48,592 nucleotides of DNA from NCBI GenBank assembly GCA_964426675.1, contig CAYRRM010000023.1, forward strand, positions 1-48,592, written 5' to 3'. This DNA is from DYMC01 sp035406705 (lineage in GTDB: Bacteria; Verrucomicrobiota; Lentisphaeria; Victivallales; GWF2-50-93). Position numbers and translations under genes: made by a program. Every line of letters starts with the position of its first letter. Position 1 is the first letter of the stretch. Of this stretch, positions 8,025 to 17,474 are shown one piece after another. Under the pieces are notes generated by a model. It was not told where the DNA came from and ran no database searches. It saw only the letters and a program-made list of their open reading frames with translations.

Positions 8025-11000
8025 ATGAAAAATCAAGTAACTCACGAAAAATACCACACTATAAGAAATTTCAGTTCATTACAACCTTTTTTTATGACAC
8101 TCTCTTCCCCTCTTGATCATTGGCTTTTTATATCTTCATCAGGAGGACTTACTGCAGGCCGCATTTCCCCTGAAAATGCAATATTCCCATACGAAACTGT
8201 AGATAAAATCCATGAAAACTGGCGTTATACAGGACCCAAAACAATTATCCTTGCAAATTCTGGAAATAATAAAATATTCTGGCAACCTTTTAATCACGAT
8301 TTTCCAGAAGACAAAAATATAGTACGGAATTTATATAAAAGCTTCATTAACGATGAAATTATATTCGAAGAAATCAACAAAAAACTTAACCTATCATTTA
8401 AATATTCCTGGAGATTTTCTAAAAAATTTGGCTTCATCAGAAAATCCTGCTTAAAAAATTTCTCAAAACAAAACATTACAATAAAAATACTCGATGGTAT
8501 CTGTAACATCTTGCCAGCAAATACAAATAAAACATTACAAACAGAAAGTAGTTGCTTGCTCGACGCATATAAAAAAGCCGAATTGTTGGAAGACTCTAAT
8601 CTCGCAATCTATTACTATAGCTCAATCCCTACAGACCGCGCAGAAGCAATAGAATCTTTAAAGGCAACTATCGCGTGGAGTATCGGAATAAAAAAAATTA
8701 AGATCCTATTATCAACATCTCAAATTGCAAATTTCGCAAAACTTTCAAAAATTAGAAGAGAACAAGAAACGCGTGGAACTAAAGGCGCATATTTCCTTAC
8801 TGCAGACTTGCAATTAAAAGGTAACAGTTCTAATTCCTGGGATATAGTAGTTGATACGAATAAAGATATTCGCCATATTACCGAAATCCAAAAACTTTTT
8901 AGAAACAATAAACTCGAAGACGCTTTATATAAGGATATCGAAGAAACAAGAACCGAACTTATACAAATATTAACTTCTACAGACGCATTTCAGAATACCG
9001 GAGATAAAAAAGCATCTCTCCACCACATATCTAATGTATTATTCAACATTATGCGCGGCGGTTACATTTACGAAACAAAAAATGTGATAATTTCAGATTT
9101 CCTTAACTTCCTCAAATCCCATAATATAAATTCCTTCAAAAAGGCTGAAAAAATATTCGCTGAATATCAAGATAATATCCAGTTTGATAAATTCGAAGAT
9201 ATTATCAGAACAACAGCAGATAAAAATCTCAAAAGACTATCTATGGAATATTTGCCACTAACTTTCAGTAGAAGACATGGAGATCCAAGCAGACCATGGA
9301 ATAATTTCGCAATAAATGTAATTGATGAAAGAGGAAATAGAATTCTTGCATACCAAGGTAACTGGAGAGATTTATTTCAGAATTGGGAAGCCTTAGCATT
9401 TTCATATCCAAAGTTCATTTTCTCATTTATCGCAAAATTTCTAAATGCAAGCTCAGCTGAAGGATATAATCCATATCGTATCATGAGAGAGGGTTTTGAA
9501 TGGGAAGAACCGGAAAAAGGAAATCCATGGGCAAATATCGGTTATTGGGGTGATCACCAGATAATATACCTCTTAAGATTACTCGAATTTGCAGAAAAAA
9601 CTTATACCGAAAAATTTCATAAGCTCCTAAATGAAAAATTATTTTCTTATTCATTAATACCATACAAAATAAAAAAATATTCCGAAATCTGTGTCAATCC
9701 AAGAAAAACCATAGATTTTGATGACGAATTGAACCAACAGTTAAAAGATAAAACAAGAATTATTGGAAACGACGGGAAATTGTTACATAGTTCCGATGGA
9801 AACATCATCCATGTCTCAATGCTCGAAAAAATGCTCGTCCCATTATTGTCCAAAATATCCAATTTCGTCCCGGATGGCGGCATATGGTTAAATACACAAC
9901 GCCCTGAGTGGAACGATGCAAACAATGCTCTTGCCGGCTATGGTCTATCTATGGTTACTGTATATCATACTTACCGCTATCTATCATTTTTCAAAAAAAT
10001 CCTTGAAGAGACAAAAGAAAGCAGTTTTGATATTTCCAATGAAATATACGAATTTATGCTCTCATTAATGAAAACATTAATCATAAATGCAAAACTACTG
10101 AAATCAAAAAAAATTAGCAGTATTGATAGAAAAAAAATAATGGATAATCTCGGAAATTTAGCGTCTAATTTCAGAACCAATTTATACAAAAATGGGCTAA
10201 CTGGAAATTTCTCAAAAGTCTCAAAGAACGAAGTTCTCGAATTTATTAAAATATTATCCAAATACCTCGCCAACTCTATTAAAAAAAATCAAAGAAGTGA
10301 TGGTTTATTTCATTCTTACAACATTCTCTCCATCGATAAACAAACTAATAAAGCTGAAATTAAACATTTATATGAAATGCTTGAAGGACAAGTGGCTGTA
10401 TTGTCCGCTAATTACCTTAGCACAAAGGAAAGTATAGAAGTTCTGAAAGCCCTAAAAAAAAGTAAAATGTTCAGAAAAGACCAATATTCTTATATGTTAT
10501 ATCCAGATAAAAAACTAAAAGATTTTATGAAAAAAAGTTTTATACCATACTCTATCCAAAAAAAATATCCTGTTATCAAGCAAATCTTTAATTCAACTCC
10601 TGATAATATTATTTTTGTAAAAGACGCTTTTGAAAAAATCTATTTTCATCCCAATATAAAAAATGAATATGATCTCGATAATGCACTAAAAAATACCCCT
10701 AATTTGGCTGAAAATGAAAAATTTTCCATAAAGGAACTATATGAAGAAATATTTAAACATTCTGAGTTCACTGGAAGATCTGGAACATTCTTCGCATATG
10801 AAGGTCTTGGTTCCATTTATTGGCATATGGTTTCAAAACTACTCCTTGCAACTCAGGAAAATTATTTCAATGCAATATCAAAAAATGCCCCAAAAACAGA
10901 GTTAAAATCGTTATTTGATGCCTATTACGATATCAGAAAAGGACTCGGTTTTAATAAGACAGCAAAAAAATATGGGGCCTTCCCAACAGATCCTTATTCC

Positions 11001-11399
11001 CACACTCCAAAACATACCGGAGCAAGTCAACCAGGAATGACAGGACAGGTAAAAGAAGAAATTATAACAAGATTCGGAGAACTCGGAGTATTCTTCTTAA
11101 ATGGAAAAGTCCTATTCAACACATCACTTATCAAAAAAGAAGAATTTAAAAACTCTTCAAATAATTCTAAAAATAAAAAACAAAATAATACTTTATCTTT
11201 CTCCATATGTGGAACTCCAGTAAAGTATAACCTATCATCAGAAAGTATGATTGCTATTTACTATCAAGATGGAAAAACAAAAACAATACCAGGAAAAAGC
11301 CTCGACCATAATTCAAGCATCTCCCTTTTTGAGAGAAAATCTGAAATTAAAAATATCGTAGTTAACATAGATAAAAGAAGTCTCTGGAACTTAAAATGA
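8025..11399 (+). CDS. GH161-like beta-1,3-glucan phosphorylase
   Basis: This 1124-residue protein has no signal peptide, so it acts in the cytoplasm. The N-terminus carries GGLTAGRISPENAIFPYETV. The catalytic region holds SRRHGDPSRPWNNF (from about residue 413), AYQGNWRDLFQNWEALAFSYP, NIGYWGDHQIIYLLRLLE (about 505-522) and WLNTQRPEWNDANNALAGYG (about 621-640). The WND pattern recalls the acid Asp of GH94-type phosphorylases. Length and layout fit GH161 (or the related GH149), which split beta-1,3-glucans and oligomers with phosphate to give glucose 1-phosphate. The next two genes, GH81 and GH128, act on the same linkage, which supports the call. The stop overlaps the GH81 start (ATGA), showing translational coupling. 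Family assignment is from recalled motifs. Confidence 0.75.
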   Translation: MKNQVTHEKYHTIRNFSSLQPFFMTLSSPLDHWLFISSSGGLTAGRISPENAIFPYETVDKIHENWRYTGPKTIILANSGNNKIFWQPFNHDFPEDKNIVRNLYKSFINDEIIFEEINKKLNLSFKYSWRFSKKFGFIRKSCLKNFSKQNITIKILDGICNILPANTNKTLQTESSCLLDAYKKAELLEDSNLAIYYYSSIPTDRAEAIESLKATIAWSIGIKKIKILLSTSQIANFAKLSKIRREQETRGTKGAYFLTADLQLKGNSSNSWDIVVDTNKDIRHITEIQKLFRNNKLEDALYKDIEETRTELIQILTSTDAFQNTGDKKASLHHISNVLFNIMRGGYIYETKNVIISDFLNFLKSHNINSFKKAEKIFAEYQDNIQFDKFEDIIRTTADKNLKRLSMEYLPLTFSRRHGDPSRPWNNFAINVIDERGNRILAYQGNWRDLFQNWEALAFSYPKFIFSFIAKFLNASSAEGYNPYRIMREGFEWEEPEKGNPWANIGYWGDHQIIYLLRLLEFAEKTYTEKFHKLLNEKLFSYSLIPYKIKKYSEICVNPRKTIDFDDELNQQLKDKTRIIGNDGKLLHSSDGNIIHVSMLEKMLVPLLSKISNFVPDGGIWLNTQRPEWNDANNALAGYGLSMVTVYHTYRYLSFFKKILEETKESSFDISNEIYEFMLSLMKTLIINAKLLKSKKISSIDRKKIMDNLGNLASNFRTNLYKNGLTGNFSKVSKNEVLEFIKILSKYLANSIKKNQRSDGLFHSYNILSIDKQTNKAEIKHLYEMLEGQVAVLSANYLSTKESIEVLKALKKSKMFRKDQYSYMLYPDKKLKDFMKKSFIPYSIQKKYPVIKQIFNSTPDNIIFVKDAFEKIYFHPNIKNEYDLDNALKNTPNLAENEKFSIKELYEEIFKHSEFTGRSGTFFAYEGLGSIYWHMVSKLLLATQENYFNAISKNAPKTELKSLFDAYYDIRKGLGFNKTAKKYGAFPTDPYSHTPKHTGASQPGMTGQVKEEIITRFGELGVFFLNGKVLFNTSLIKKEEFKNSSNNSKNKKQNNTLSFSICGTPVKYNLSSESMIAIYYQDGKTKTIPGKSLDHNSSISLFERKSEIKNIVVNIDKRSLWNLK

Positions 11400-14227
11400 A
11401 AAAAATCTTTACAATAATATCATTAGCTCTTTTCTTTCTGCATCAAATTTTCTCTGCTGAACCAATACCTTGCGGTAAAGGCTCTTATGCAAGTGAACCA
11501 CCAGAAGAAAAAGAAATAAAAAAACTATATTCCTTCCTCCCTGAACTCGAACCTGATATAGCAAAATATCCCGTTCCAACTAATGATTGGTGGACAACCC
11601 AGTTGACAAACAAATTTCCAGGTAAAATGTGGGCTCTTCCAACTGTAATAAGTGCAAATTCGGAATCCATTCTCATATGGTACCCAATCGAATGGCAAAA
11701 TAATGGAACTGAAATGGATCTTGGACCTGCACTCAAACTCCTTCCACAGGATAATGAAAAATCTTCAGATCCTACACCCGATATCATCATTTGTGATTTT
11801 GAATCAGAAAATTGGCCTCCAGGATGGTCCGTCTCAGGAAATGCCTGGGGTAAAGGCCCAGTAAATAATAATACCGCCAGAAATAAAGCAAATGGAATAA
11901 ATGGAAATAGATATGCTAATTCGTATCTAAATGCCGGCGATCAAGGACAGGGCACCATAATAAGCCAACCGTTCACAATACAACGCGATTACATGCGTCT
12001 CCTGGTAGGCGGAGGAAGCGATGGAGGAAAAGCAAAAGTATCCCTTGAAATAGAGGGGAAAGAAATCTATTCTGTCTCAGGCAAAAATTCATGGGAACAT
12101 TTTCCAGTAATCTGGGACCTAAAAAAATTCAAAAATAAAAAGGCAATTATAAAACTTGTAGACCAAACCGGTGGTGGATGGGGATGGATTTCAGTAGACC
12201 AGATCGTACAAACTAATTACCCGGAAAAAAGTTCAGGAATTTTTTCAAAATGTTCGACGAAAGATTTTAGCGACTGGATGCAGGTAATGAGATTGCGAAA
12301 ATCGCAAGATAAATTCATAGACATTACTTATGGCCAGGGTTTTCCATTCATTTGGATTGAATTAAAAAAACTCGATCTTACAATACCTCTCGATACTGAA
12401 GACAAAATACTCGATACTGAAAATAGAAAAATCAAATCTGATTTCAATGGAAGTGCTCTGATAATTACAAGAGATAAGAGAAGCTTTGTTGTATTCTCTC
12501 CAGAAAACACTAATTTTCAGCTCTCGCCAGAAATACTCAAAATAAACTTTAAATCTGAAAAAAAATATCTTATCATCGCATTGGCTCCAGATGCGAAAAT
12601 CGCAAAAACATTCCAAAAATACGCATACTCTATCCCAAGAAAAACAATAATGTCATACAATTATAATCCAACCAAGGGCTTAATATCCACTAAATGGGAA
12701 ATAAAAACAGAACAATTAAATAATGATACTTCAAATAATTCCTTTCTTCAGGGCTGGCTCCCACATCATTACAGGACTACGAAAAATAATCTTTCCTTCA
12801 CTGATATTAGCTATAATACAAATAGAGGCAAATTACGAATTGCTAAAGGAAATTCATTTGAAATAAACTGGAACTTCAATGGAATTTTACCAGTCCTCCC
12901 AAAACCAACACATAACGAAAAAGACTATCCTTACGACGAAAAAAGAATGGAAAACTACGTAAAAAAATGGACAGATGATCAGTGCTCAAAACCCTATACA
13001 GGTCAGGATACATATTGGGGAGCAAAAGACATCTTGCGAATTTCGCAGATAATGATGATTGCCAGACAACTCAATATGCCAGAAGCCGATAAATTACGCA
13101 ATAAATTAAGAGAAATTCTTTCTGATTGGCTCACATATACTCCAGGTGAAAATTCCCGCTATTTTGCAAAATATCCTCCTCCATGGAGTGGACTTGTAGG
13201 TATAAAGCCAAGTTATGGTTCAGAAAATTTCACTGATCATCACTTTCACTACGGCTACTTTACTCTTTCTGGAGCATTGCTTGCATTGGAAGATACACAG
13301 TGGGCATCAGAATTTGCCCCAATGTTGAAGTTAATCGCTAAACAATATGCTAACTGGGATAGAAACGACCCTATCTTCCCTTATTTTAGAACATTCAATT
13401 TCTGGAGGGGACACAGTTACGCAGGAGGTATTTCAAATCCAAATGATGGAAATAATCAAGAGTCTTCCTCTGAATCAATGCAAGCATGGACCGGTTTATT
13501 CCTATTGGGAAACGCATTACACGATGATGATATGATCTCTGCAGGAGCAATGGGCTGGGCAATAGAATCAGAAGCAATCCTCGAATACTGGAATGATTAT
13601 TACGCATGGAAACTCGGTCAGGAACATTCAAACTATTCAGCTAACTACAAAAACAAATACAGTATCATAAGCGTTTTGAGAGATCGCGATATCGGATATT
13701 GGACATGGTTTAGTGGGGAAGCTATTCATATTTATGGTATTCAATGGTTACCTTTATGGACATCTTTGCAATATCTTGGGAAAGATCCACAGTTTTCAGA
13801 GAGGCAATTTGAAAATATGCTCAATAAACAGGGAAAAGGACAAAATTTCCCCATCGTAAAGCTTGGAGACGATTGGGGCAACATTGCACTCACGCCACTT
13901 ATATTTGGAAATCCAAGACGAGCCGCAAAAATATTGGATGAAGCATACGAAGAAAAGAATAAATTCGCAGATTTTAAGCACGCCACTCTTACTTATTATT
14001 TTTCACATAGTATGCTTTCGTTAGGTCAGATAGAATGGAATTATCATACATCAATTCCGACAAGTACGGTTTTCAAAAATTCAAATGGGGAAATTACTGC
14101 CGTAATCTATAATCCAGGCCAAAATGAAATAAGTGCAGATATTTTCAGCGGAAATGCGAAAATCGCAACTACTAAAGTAAGCCCAAAAGTCATTTCAAAA
14201 TATAAATTTAATTCAATACAAAAATAG
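11396..14227 (+). CDS. GH81 endo-beta-1,3-glucanase with inserted beta-domain
   Basis: The 943-residue secreted enzyme has a signal peptide (cut after IFSA, ~21). GH81 hallmarks: PVPTNDWWTTQL (59-70) in the N-terminal domain, WGAKDI (541-546), the DHHFHYGYF motif (614-622) and the catalytic NQESSSES segment (687-694, Glu689 and Glu693) after RGHSYAGGI. GH81 enzymes hydrolyse beta-1,3-glucan internally with inversion. Residues ~129-276 are extra: a separate beta-rich module (from DIIICDFESENW to WGWISVDQI) resembling sugar-binding-like domains attached to GH32 enzymes, set into the N-terminal GH81 domain. Four copies of the TGCGA-N3-TCGCA palindrome lie in this gene. It overlaps the phosphorylase gene by 4 bp. 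Confidence 0.9.
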   Translation: MKKIFTIISLALFFLHQIFSAEPIPCGKGSYASEPPEEKEIKKLYSFLPELEPDIAKYPVPTNDWWTTQLTNKFPGKMWALPTVISANSESILIWYPIEWQNNGTEMDLGPALKLLPQDNEKSSDPTPDIIICDFESENWPPGWSVSGNAWGKGPVNNNTARNKANGINGNRYANSYLNAGDQGQGTIISQPFTIQRDYMRLLVGGGSDGGKAKVSLEIEGKEIYSVSGKNSWEHFPVIWDLKKFKNKKAIIKLVDQTGGGWGWISVDQIVQTNYPEKSSGIFSKCSTKDFSDWMQVMRLRKSQDKFIDITYGQGFPFIWIELKKLDLTIPLDTEDKILDTENRKIKSDFNGSALIITRDKRSFVVFSPENTNFQLSPEILKINFKSEKKYLIIALAPDAKIAKTFQKYAYSIPRKTIMSYNYNPTKGLISTKWEIKTEQLNNDTSNNSFLQGWLPHHYRTTKNNLSFTDISYNTNRGKLRIAKGNSFEINWNFNGILPVLPKPTHNEKDYPYDEKRMENYVKKWTDDQCSKPYTGQDTYWGAKDILRISQIMMIARQLNMPEADKLRNKLREILSDWLTYTPGENSRYFAKYPPPWSGLVGIKPSYGSENFTDHHFHYGYFTLSGALLALEDTQWASEFAPMLKLIAKQYANWDRNDPIFPYFRTFNFWRGHSYAGGISNPNDGNNQESSSESMQAWTGLFLLGNALHDDDMISAGAMGWAIESEAILEYWNDYYAWKLGQEHSNYSANYKNKYSIISVLRDRDIGYWTWFSGEAIHIYGIQWLPLWTSLQYLGKDPQFSERQFENMLNKQGKGQNFPIVKLGDDWGNIALTPLIFGNPRRAAKILDEAYEEKNKFADFKHATLTYYFSHSMLSLGQIEWNYHTSIPTSTVFKNSNGEITAVIYNPGQNEISADIFSGNAKIATTKVSPKVISKYKFNSIQK

Positions 14228-14237
14228 GAGACAAAAA

Positions 14238-15119
14238 ATGAGCATCTTTAGAAAAAAAATCGCCTTAATTTCAATCCTCTGCTTTATTCTATATCCTCTT
14301 TTCCTCAATTCAGAAGAACAAACGCGAAGTTCTAAACGGGGAATTTGCTTTAATAAGTTAACTCCAGAACAAGCTCAAATGCTTTCAAAAGGTGTATCAT
14401 GGTGCTATAACTGGCATTTTACGGCAGATGAATTCCTTATTAAAGAAGATTCTCCTATCGAATTCTATCCCATGGTATGGGGTGCTCATCAAGGACAACT
14501 TGATGGATTAAAGGAATTCTTTGAAAAAGGATTCAAGGCTAAATATGTTCTTGCTATCAACGAACCAAACTTGAAAGACCAGGCTTTTATCACACCCGAA
14601 ATGTGTGCAAAATGGTACATCAATATTAAGGACCTTGCCGAAAAATACGGAGTTGAAACTATTGGACCTCATATGGCAATAGGCTCGTCTATCGAAGCCA
14701 GTATAAAAGCTTTCGACCCAATTGAAAAAAAAGAACTTACCTATACCTATATGGTTCCATATCTAAATGCCTTTTACCATTTTATAGGGGAAAATCAAAA
14801 AATAAGAGCAATTGCTGTTCATAGCTATGGCAATATCGGGGAATTACGCTGGGTCGTAGATGAACTCCACAAAAAATATAACAAAGCTATTTGGGTTACT
14901 GAATTCGCATGGTGGGGGGCTAAAAATGAAAAAGAACTTTTGCAATATATGAAAGAGGCTGTAATTTTTTTTGAACTCTCCCCTTATGTTGAAAAATATG
15001 CATGGTTCAAAGCCGATTTTGGAGATAATAAAATGTCTCTAATAAGCAAAGATGGAAAAACTTTGACAAAGCTCGGCGAGTTGTATATAAAATTACCTGT
15101 TATAAAAGACAGTCCATAA
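14238..15119 (+). CDS. GH128 endo-beta-1,3-glucanase
   Basis: After a signal peptide (~25 residues) comes a compact TIM barrel of ~265 residues with GH128 (Asl1-like) signatures: KGVSWCYNWH (51-60), EFYPMVWG (75-82), the acid/base motif VLAINEPN with Glu109, AVHSYG, and the nucleophile motif WVTEFAWWG with Glu222. GH128 enzymes cleave beta-1,3-glucans with retention. The size fits single-domain members. Ten bp after the GH81 gene with a GGAG site; the two secreted endoglucanases probably act together on polymer. Confidence 0.88.
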   Translation: MSIFRKKIALISILCFILYPLFLNSEEQTRSSKRGICFNKLTPEQAQMLSKGVSWCYNWHFTADEFLIKEDSPIEFYPMVWGAHQGQLDGLKEFFEKGFKAKYVLAINEPNLKDQAFITPEMCAKWYINIKDLAEKYGVETIGPHMAIGSSIEASIKAFDPIEKKELTYTYMVPYLNAFYHFIGENQKIRAIAVHSYGNIGELRWVVDELHKKYNKAIWVTEFAWWGAKNEKELLQYMKEAVIFFELSPYVEKYAWFKADFGDNKMSLISKDGKTLTKLGELYIKLPVIKDSP

Positions 15120-15121
15120 AT

Positions 15122-16597
15122 ATGCACCTTAAAAAGAAAAATTTTGAAAGTTTTTCAAAGTTTGAACCTCTATTTTTTATTTCATTAATTGCTATTTCAA
15201 TTTTCTCGGCACTTACATACTTATCGCTTAAAAAAGCAAGAACAGAGGAAATAACTCCAGACGGAAAAATAATTGTAAACTATTGGGAAAAGTGGACAGG
15301 ATTTGAACGAGACGCTCTGGTAGATGTAATTAATGATTTCAACAATAGCCAAAATAAAATTTTTGTAAGGCTTCTTACTGTTAGTACAATAGACCAAAAA
15401 TTAATGCTGGCAACTGCTGGCGGAAATCCACCAGACATTGCTGGGCTATGGGCCAGTAATGTAAATGTTTTTGCAGAAAAAGGCGCCCTGATGCCATTAA
15501 ATAAAGCTCTTGAAAAAGCAGGTATAAAAAAAGAAGACTATATCCCGTGTTATTGGGATATTTGCGAGAGAAAAGGATTTATATGGGCTTTACCATCAAC
15601 CCCTGCAACACTCGCTCTACACTGGAATAAAAGATTATTTCGAGAAGCAGGATTAGACCCTGAAAAACCACCAAAAAGTCGTGAAGAATTAGACAAAATG
15701 AATGAACTATTGACAATAGTATCAATAGAAAGAAATGGGAAAAAAGAAAAAGTCAAATTCTGTGAACTTAGCGAGAATGAAAGAGAAGAAAAAAAATTTG
15801 AAATTATCCAGCTCGGCTATACACCAACAGAACCAGGATGGTGGAATTCTATGTGGTGTTACTGGTTCAATGGAAAATTATGGGATGGTGATAAGAAAGT
15901 TACAGCTGACAGCTCCGAAAATATAGAAGCATTAAAATGGTTTTGCTCTTTCGCAAAAAAATTTGGTGTCCATAATCTCAGAAACTTTGGTGCTTCATTT
16001 GGCAATTTTGCTTCACCTCAAAATCCTTTTCTATCTGAAAAAATAGCTATAGTCCTTCAGGGGGTATGGATGTATAACTTTATCGAAAAATACTCCCCTC
16101 AACTCGAATGGGGAGCAGCTCCATTCCCATCGCTCGGAAAAAATTCAGAAACACCATTCGTTTCAATAGCAGATTGCGATGTACTCGTCATCCCAAAAGG
16201 AGCTCCTCATCCACGTGAAGCATTCGAATTCATCAAATATATGAATTCACAGCCCGCAATGGAAAAGCTCGCTATGGGGCAACGAAAATTTAGCCCATTA
16301 AAAAGAATCAGTAAGGATTTCATTTCTTCTCATCCAAATAAATATATTTCAGTATTTATCGACTTAGCAAAATCTGATGGGATAAAATCTATTCCTAAAA
16401 TTCCTGTATGGAATGAATATGGAAATGAACTTGCCGTCGCTTATGATCAGGCATTTTCTGGAATTTTATCACCTGAAAAAGCCCTCGCTATAGCAAGAGA
16501 AAGAACTCAATGGAAATTTGACAAAATACTAAAACGCTGGGAACTTATAAAGAATGAGAGATTAAAAGAATGGAGTTCAATAAATGACAGCTGGTGA
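15122..16597 (+). CDS. Sugar ABC transporter substrate-binding protein (membrane-anchored)
   Basis: A family 1 (MalE-type) extracellular solute-binding protein of 491 residues. An N-terminal membrane helix (about 17-36) has no lipobox Cys and no evident cleavage site, so it is probably held by an uncleaved anchor. The mature part starts with IIVNYWEKWTGFERDALVDV and contains AGGNPPDIAGLWASN, MPLNKALEKAG and near the end GAPHPREAFEFIKYM. It starts 2 bp after the GH128 stop and overlaps the next permease gene by 14 bp. The likely cargo is beta-1,3-gluco-oligosaccharide, inferred from the neighbours. Confidence 0.88.
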   Translation: MHLKKKNFESFSKFEPLFFISLIAISIFSALTYLSLKKARTEEITPDGKIIVNYWEKWTGFERDALVDVINDFNNSQNKIFVRLLTVSTIDQKLMLATAGGNPPDIAGLWASNVNVFAEKGALMPLNKALEKAGIKKEDYIPCYWDICERKGFIWALPSTPATLALHWNKRLFREAGLDPEKPPKSREELDKMNELLTIVSIERNGKKEKVKFCELSENEREEKKFEIIQLGYTPTEPGWWNSMWCYWFNGKLWDGDKKVTADSSENIEALKWFCSFAKKFGVHNLRNFGASFGNFASPQNPFLSEKIAIVLQGVWMYNFIEKYSPQLEWGAAPFPSLGKNSETPFVSIADCDVLVIPKGAPHPREAFEFIKYMNSQPAMEKLAMGQRKFSPLKRISKDFISSHPNKYISVFIDLAKSDGIKSIPKIPVWNEYGNELAVAYDQAFSGILSPEKALAIARERTQWKFDKILKRWELIKNERLKEWSSINDSW

Positions 16598-17471
16598 AAA
16601 AATTAAACTCAAAACAGGGCTTCTATTCATAAGTCCCTGGATAGCAGGTTTTATTATATTTACAGTTTATACGGTCTGCGCGTCATTTTATTATTCATTT
16701 TGTGATTATGATGTCTTTTCAAAACCAATATTTATTGGCTTTACGAATTATAGTGATTTAGCTCAGGATAGTGTATTCTGGAAAGCTCTTTATAACACCG
16801 TAATATTTGCGATTTTCGCAATTCCTCTCGGCCTGATAGTTTCTATTTCAATTGCAATACTTTTGAACATGCCAGTATCAGGGCGACCATTTTTTAGAAC
16901 ATTATTTTTTCTCCCTTCACTGGTTCCTCTCGTTGCCACAGCTATGATATGGTTATGGATTTTCAATGGAAAATACGGTTTATTGAATTACTTTTTATCA
17001 TTACTTGGTCTCCCTGGACCCGAATGGCTTACAGATGAGAAATATACAAAACCAGCCCTTATACTAACCGTTATATGGGGTGTTGGACATTCAGTTGTAA
17101 TTTATCTTGCAGCACTTCAGGACGTACCAATTCAGTTATATGAATCCGCCGAGATAGATGGGGCTGGTTTCCTAAGAAAAGTATGGCATATAACAATTCC
17201 TTCAATATCTCCAGTAATATACTTTAACTTAATTATGGGTATTATTGGTTGTTTACAAGTTTTTTCACAACCTTATATAATGTTTGGAGGAGGAAATGGA
17301 GGTCCGAACAGATCCGCTTTATTTTATGCTGTTTATCTTTATGAAAATGCGTTTTCATACAATCAGATGGGATATGCATGTGCAATGGCATGGATTTTAT
17401 TTGTAATTATTGTTTCCTTAACTTTTATAGCGACAAAACTAAGCCGAAAACATGTTCATTATGGAGAATAA
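16584..17471 (+). CDS. Sugar ABC transporter permease (MalF/UgpA type)
   Basis: The 295-residue integral membrane protein has six predicted helices and the EAA loop YESAEIDGAGFLRKVWHITIP that contacts the ATPase. LLFISPWIAGFIIFTVYTV forms the first helix. It overlaps the binding-protein gene and precedes the second permease by 3 bp. One TGCGA-N3-TCGCA palindrome lies at 16808-16820. Confidence 0.93.
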   Translation: MTAGEKIKLKTGLLFISPWIAGFIIFTVYTVCASFYYSFCDYDVFSKPIFIGFTNYSDLAQDSVFWKALYNTVIFAIFAIPLGLIVSISIAILLNMPVSGRPFFRTLFFLPSLVPLVATAMIWLWIFNGKYGLLNYFLSLLGLPGPEWLTDEKYTKPALILTVIWGVGHSVVIYLAALQDVPIQLYESAEIDGAGFLRKVWHITIPSISPVIYFNLIMGIIGCLQVFSQPYIMFGGGNGGPNRSALFYAVYLYENAFSYNQMGYACAMAWILFVIIVSLTFIATKLSRKHVHYGE

Positions 17472-17474
17472 ACT

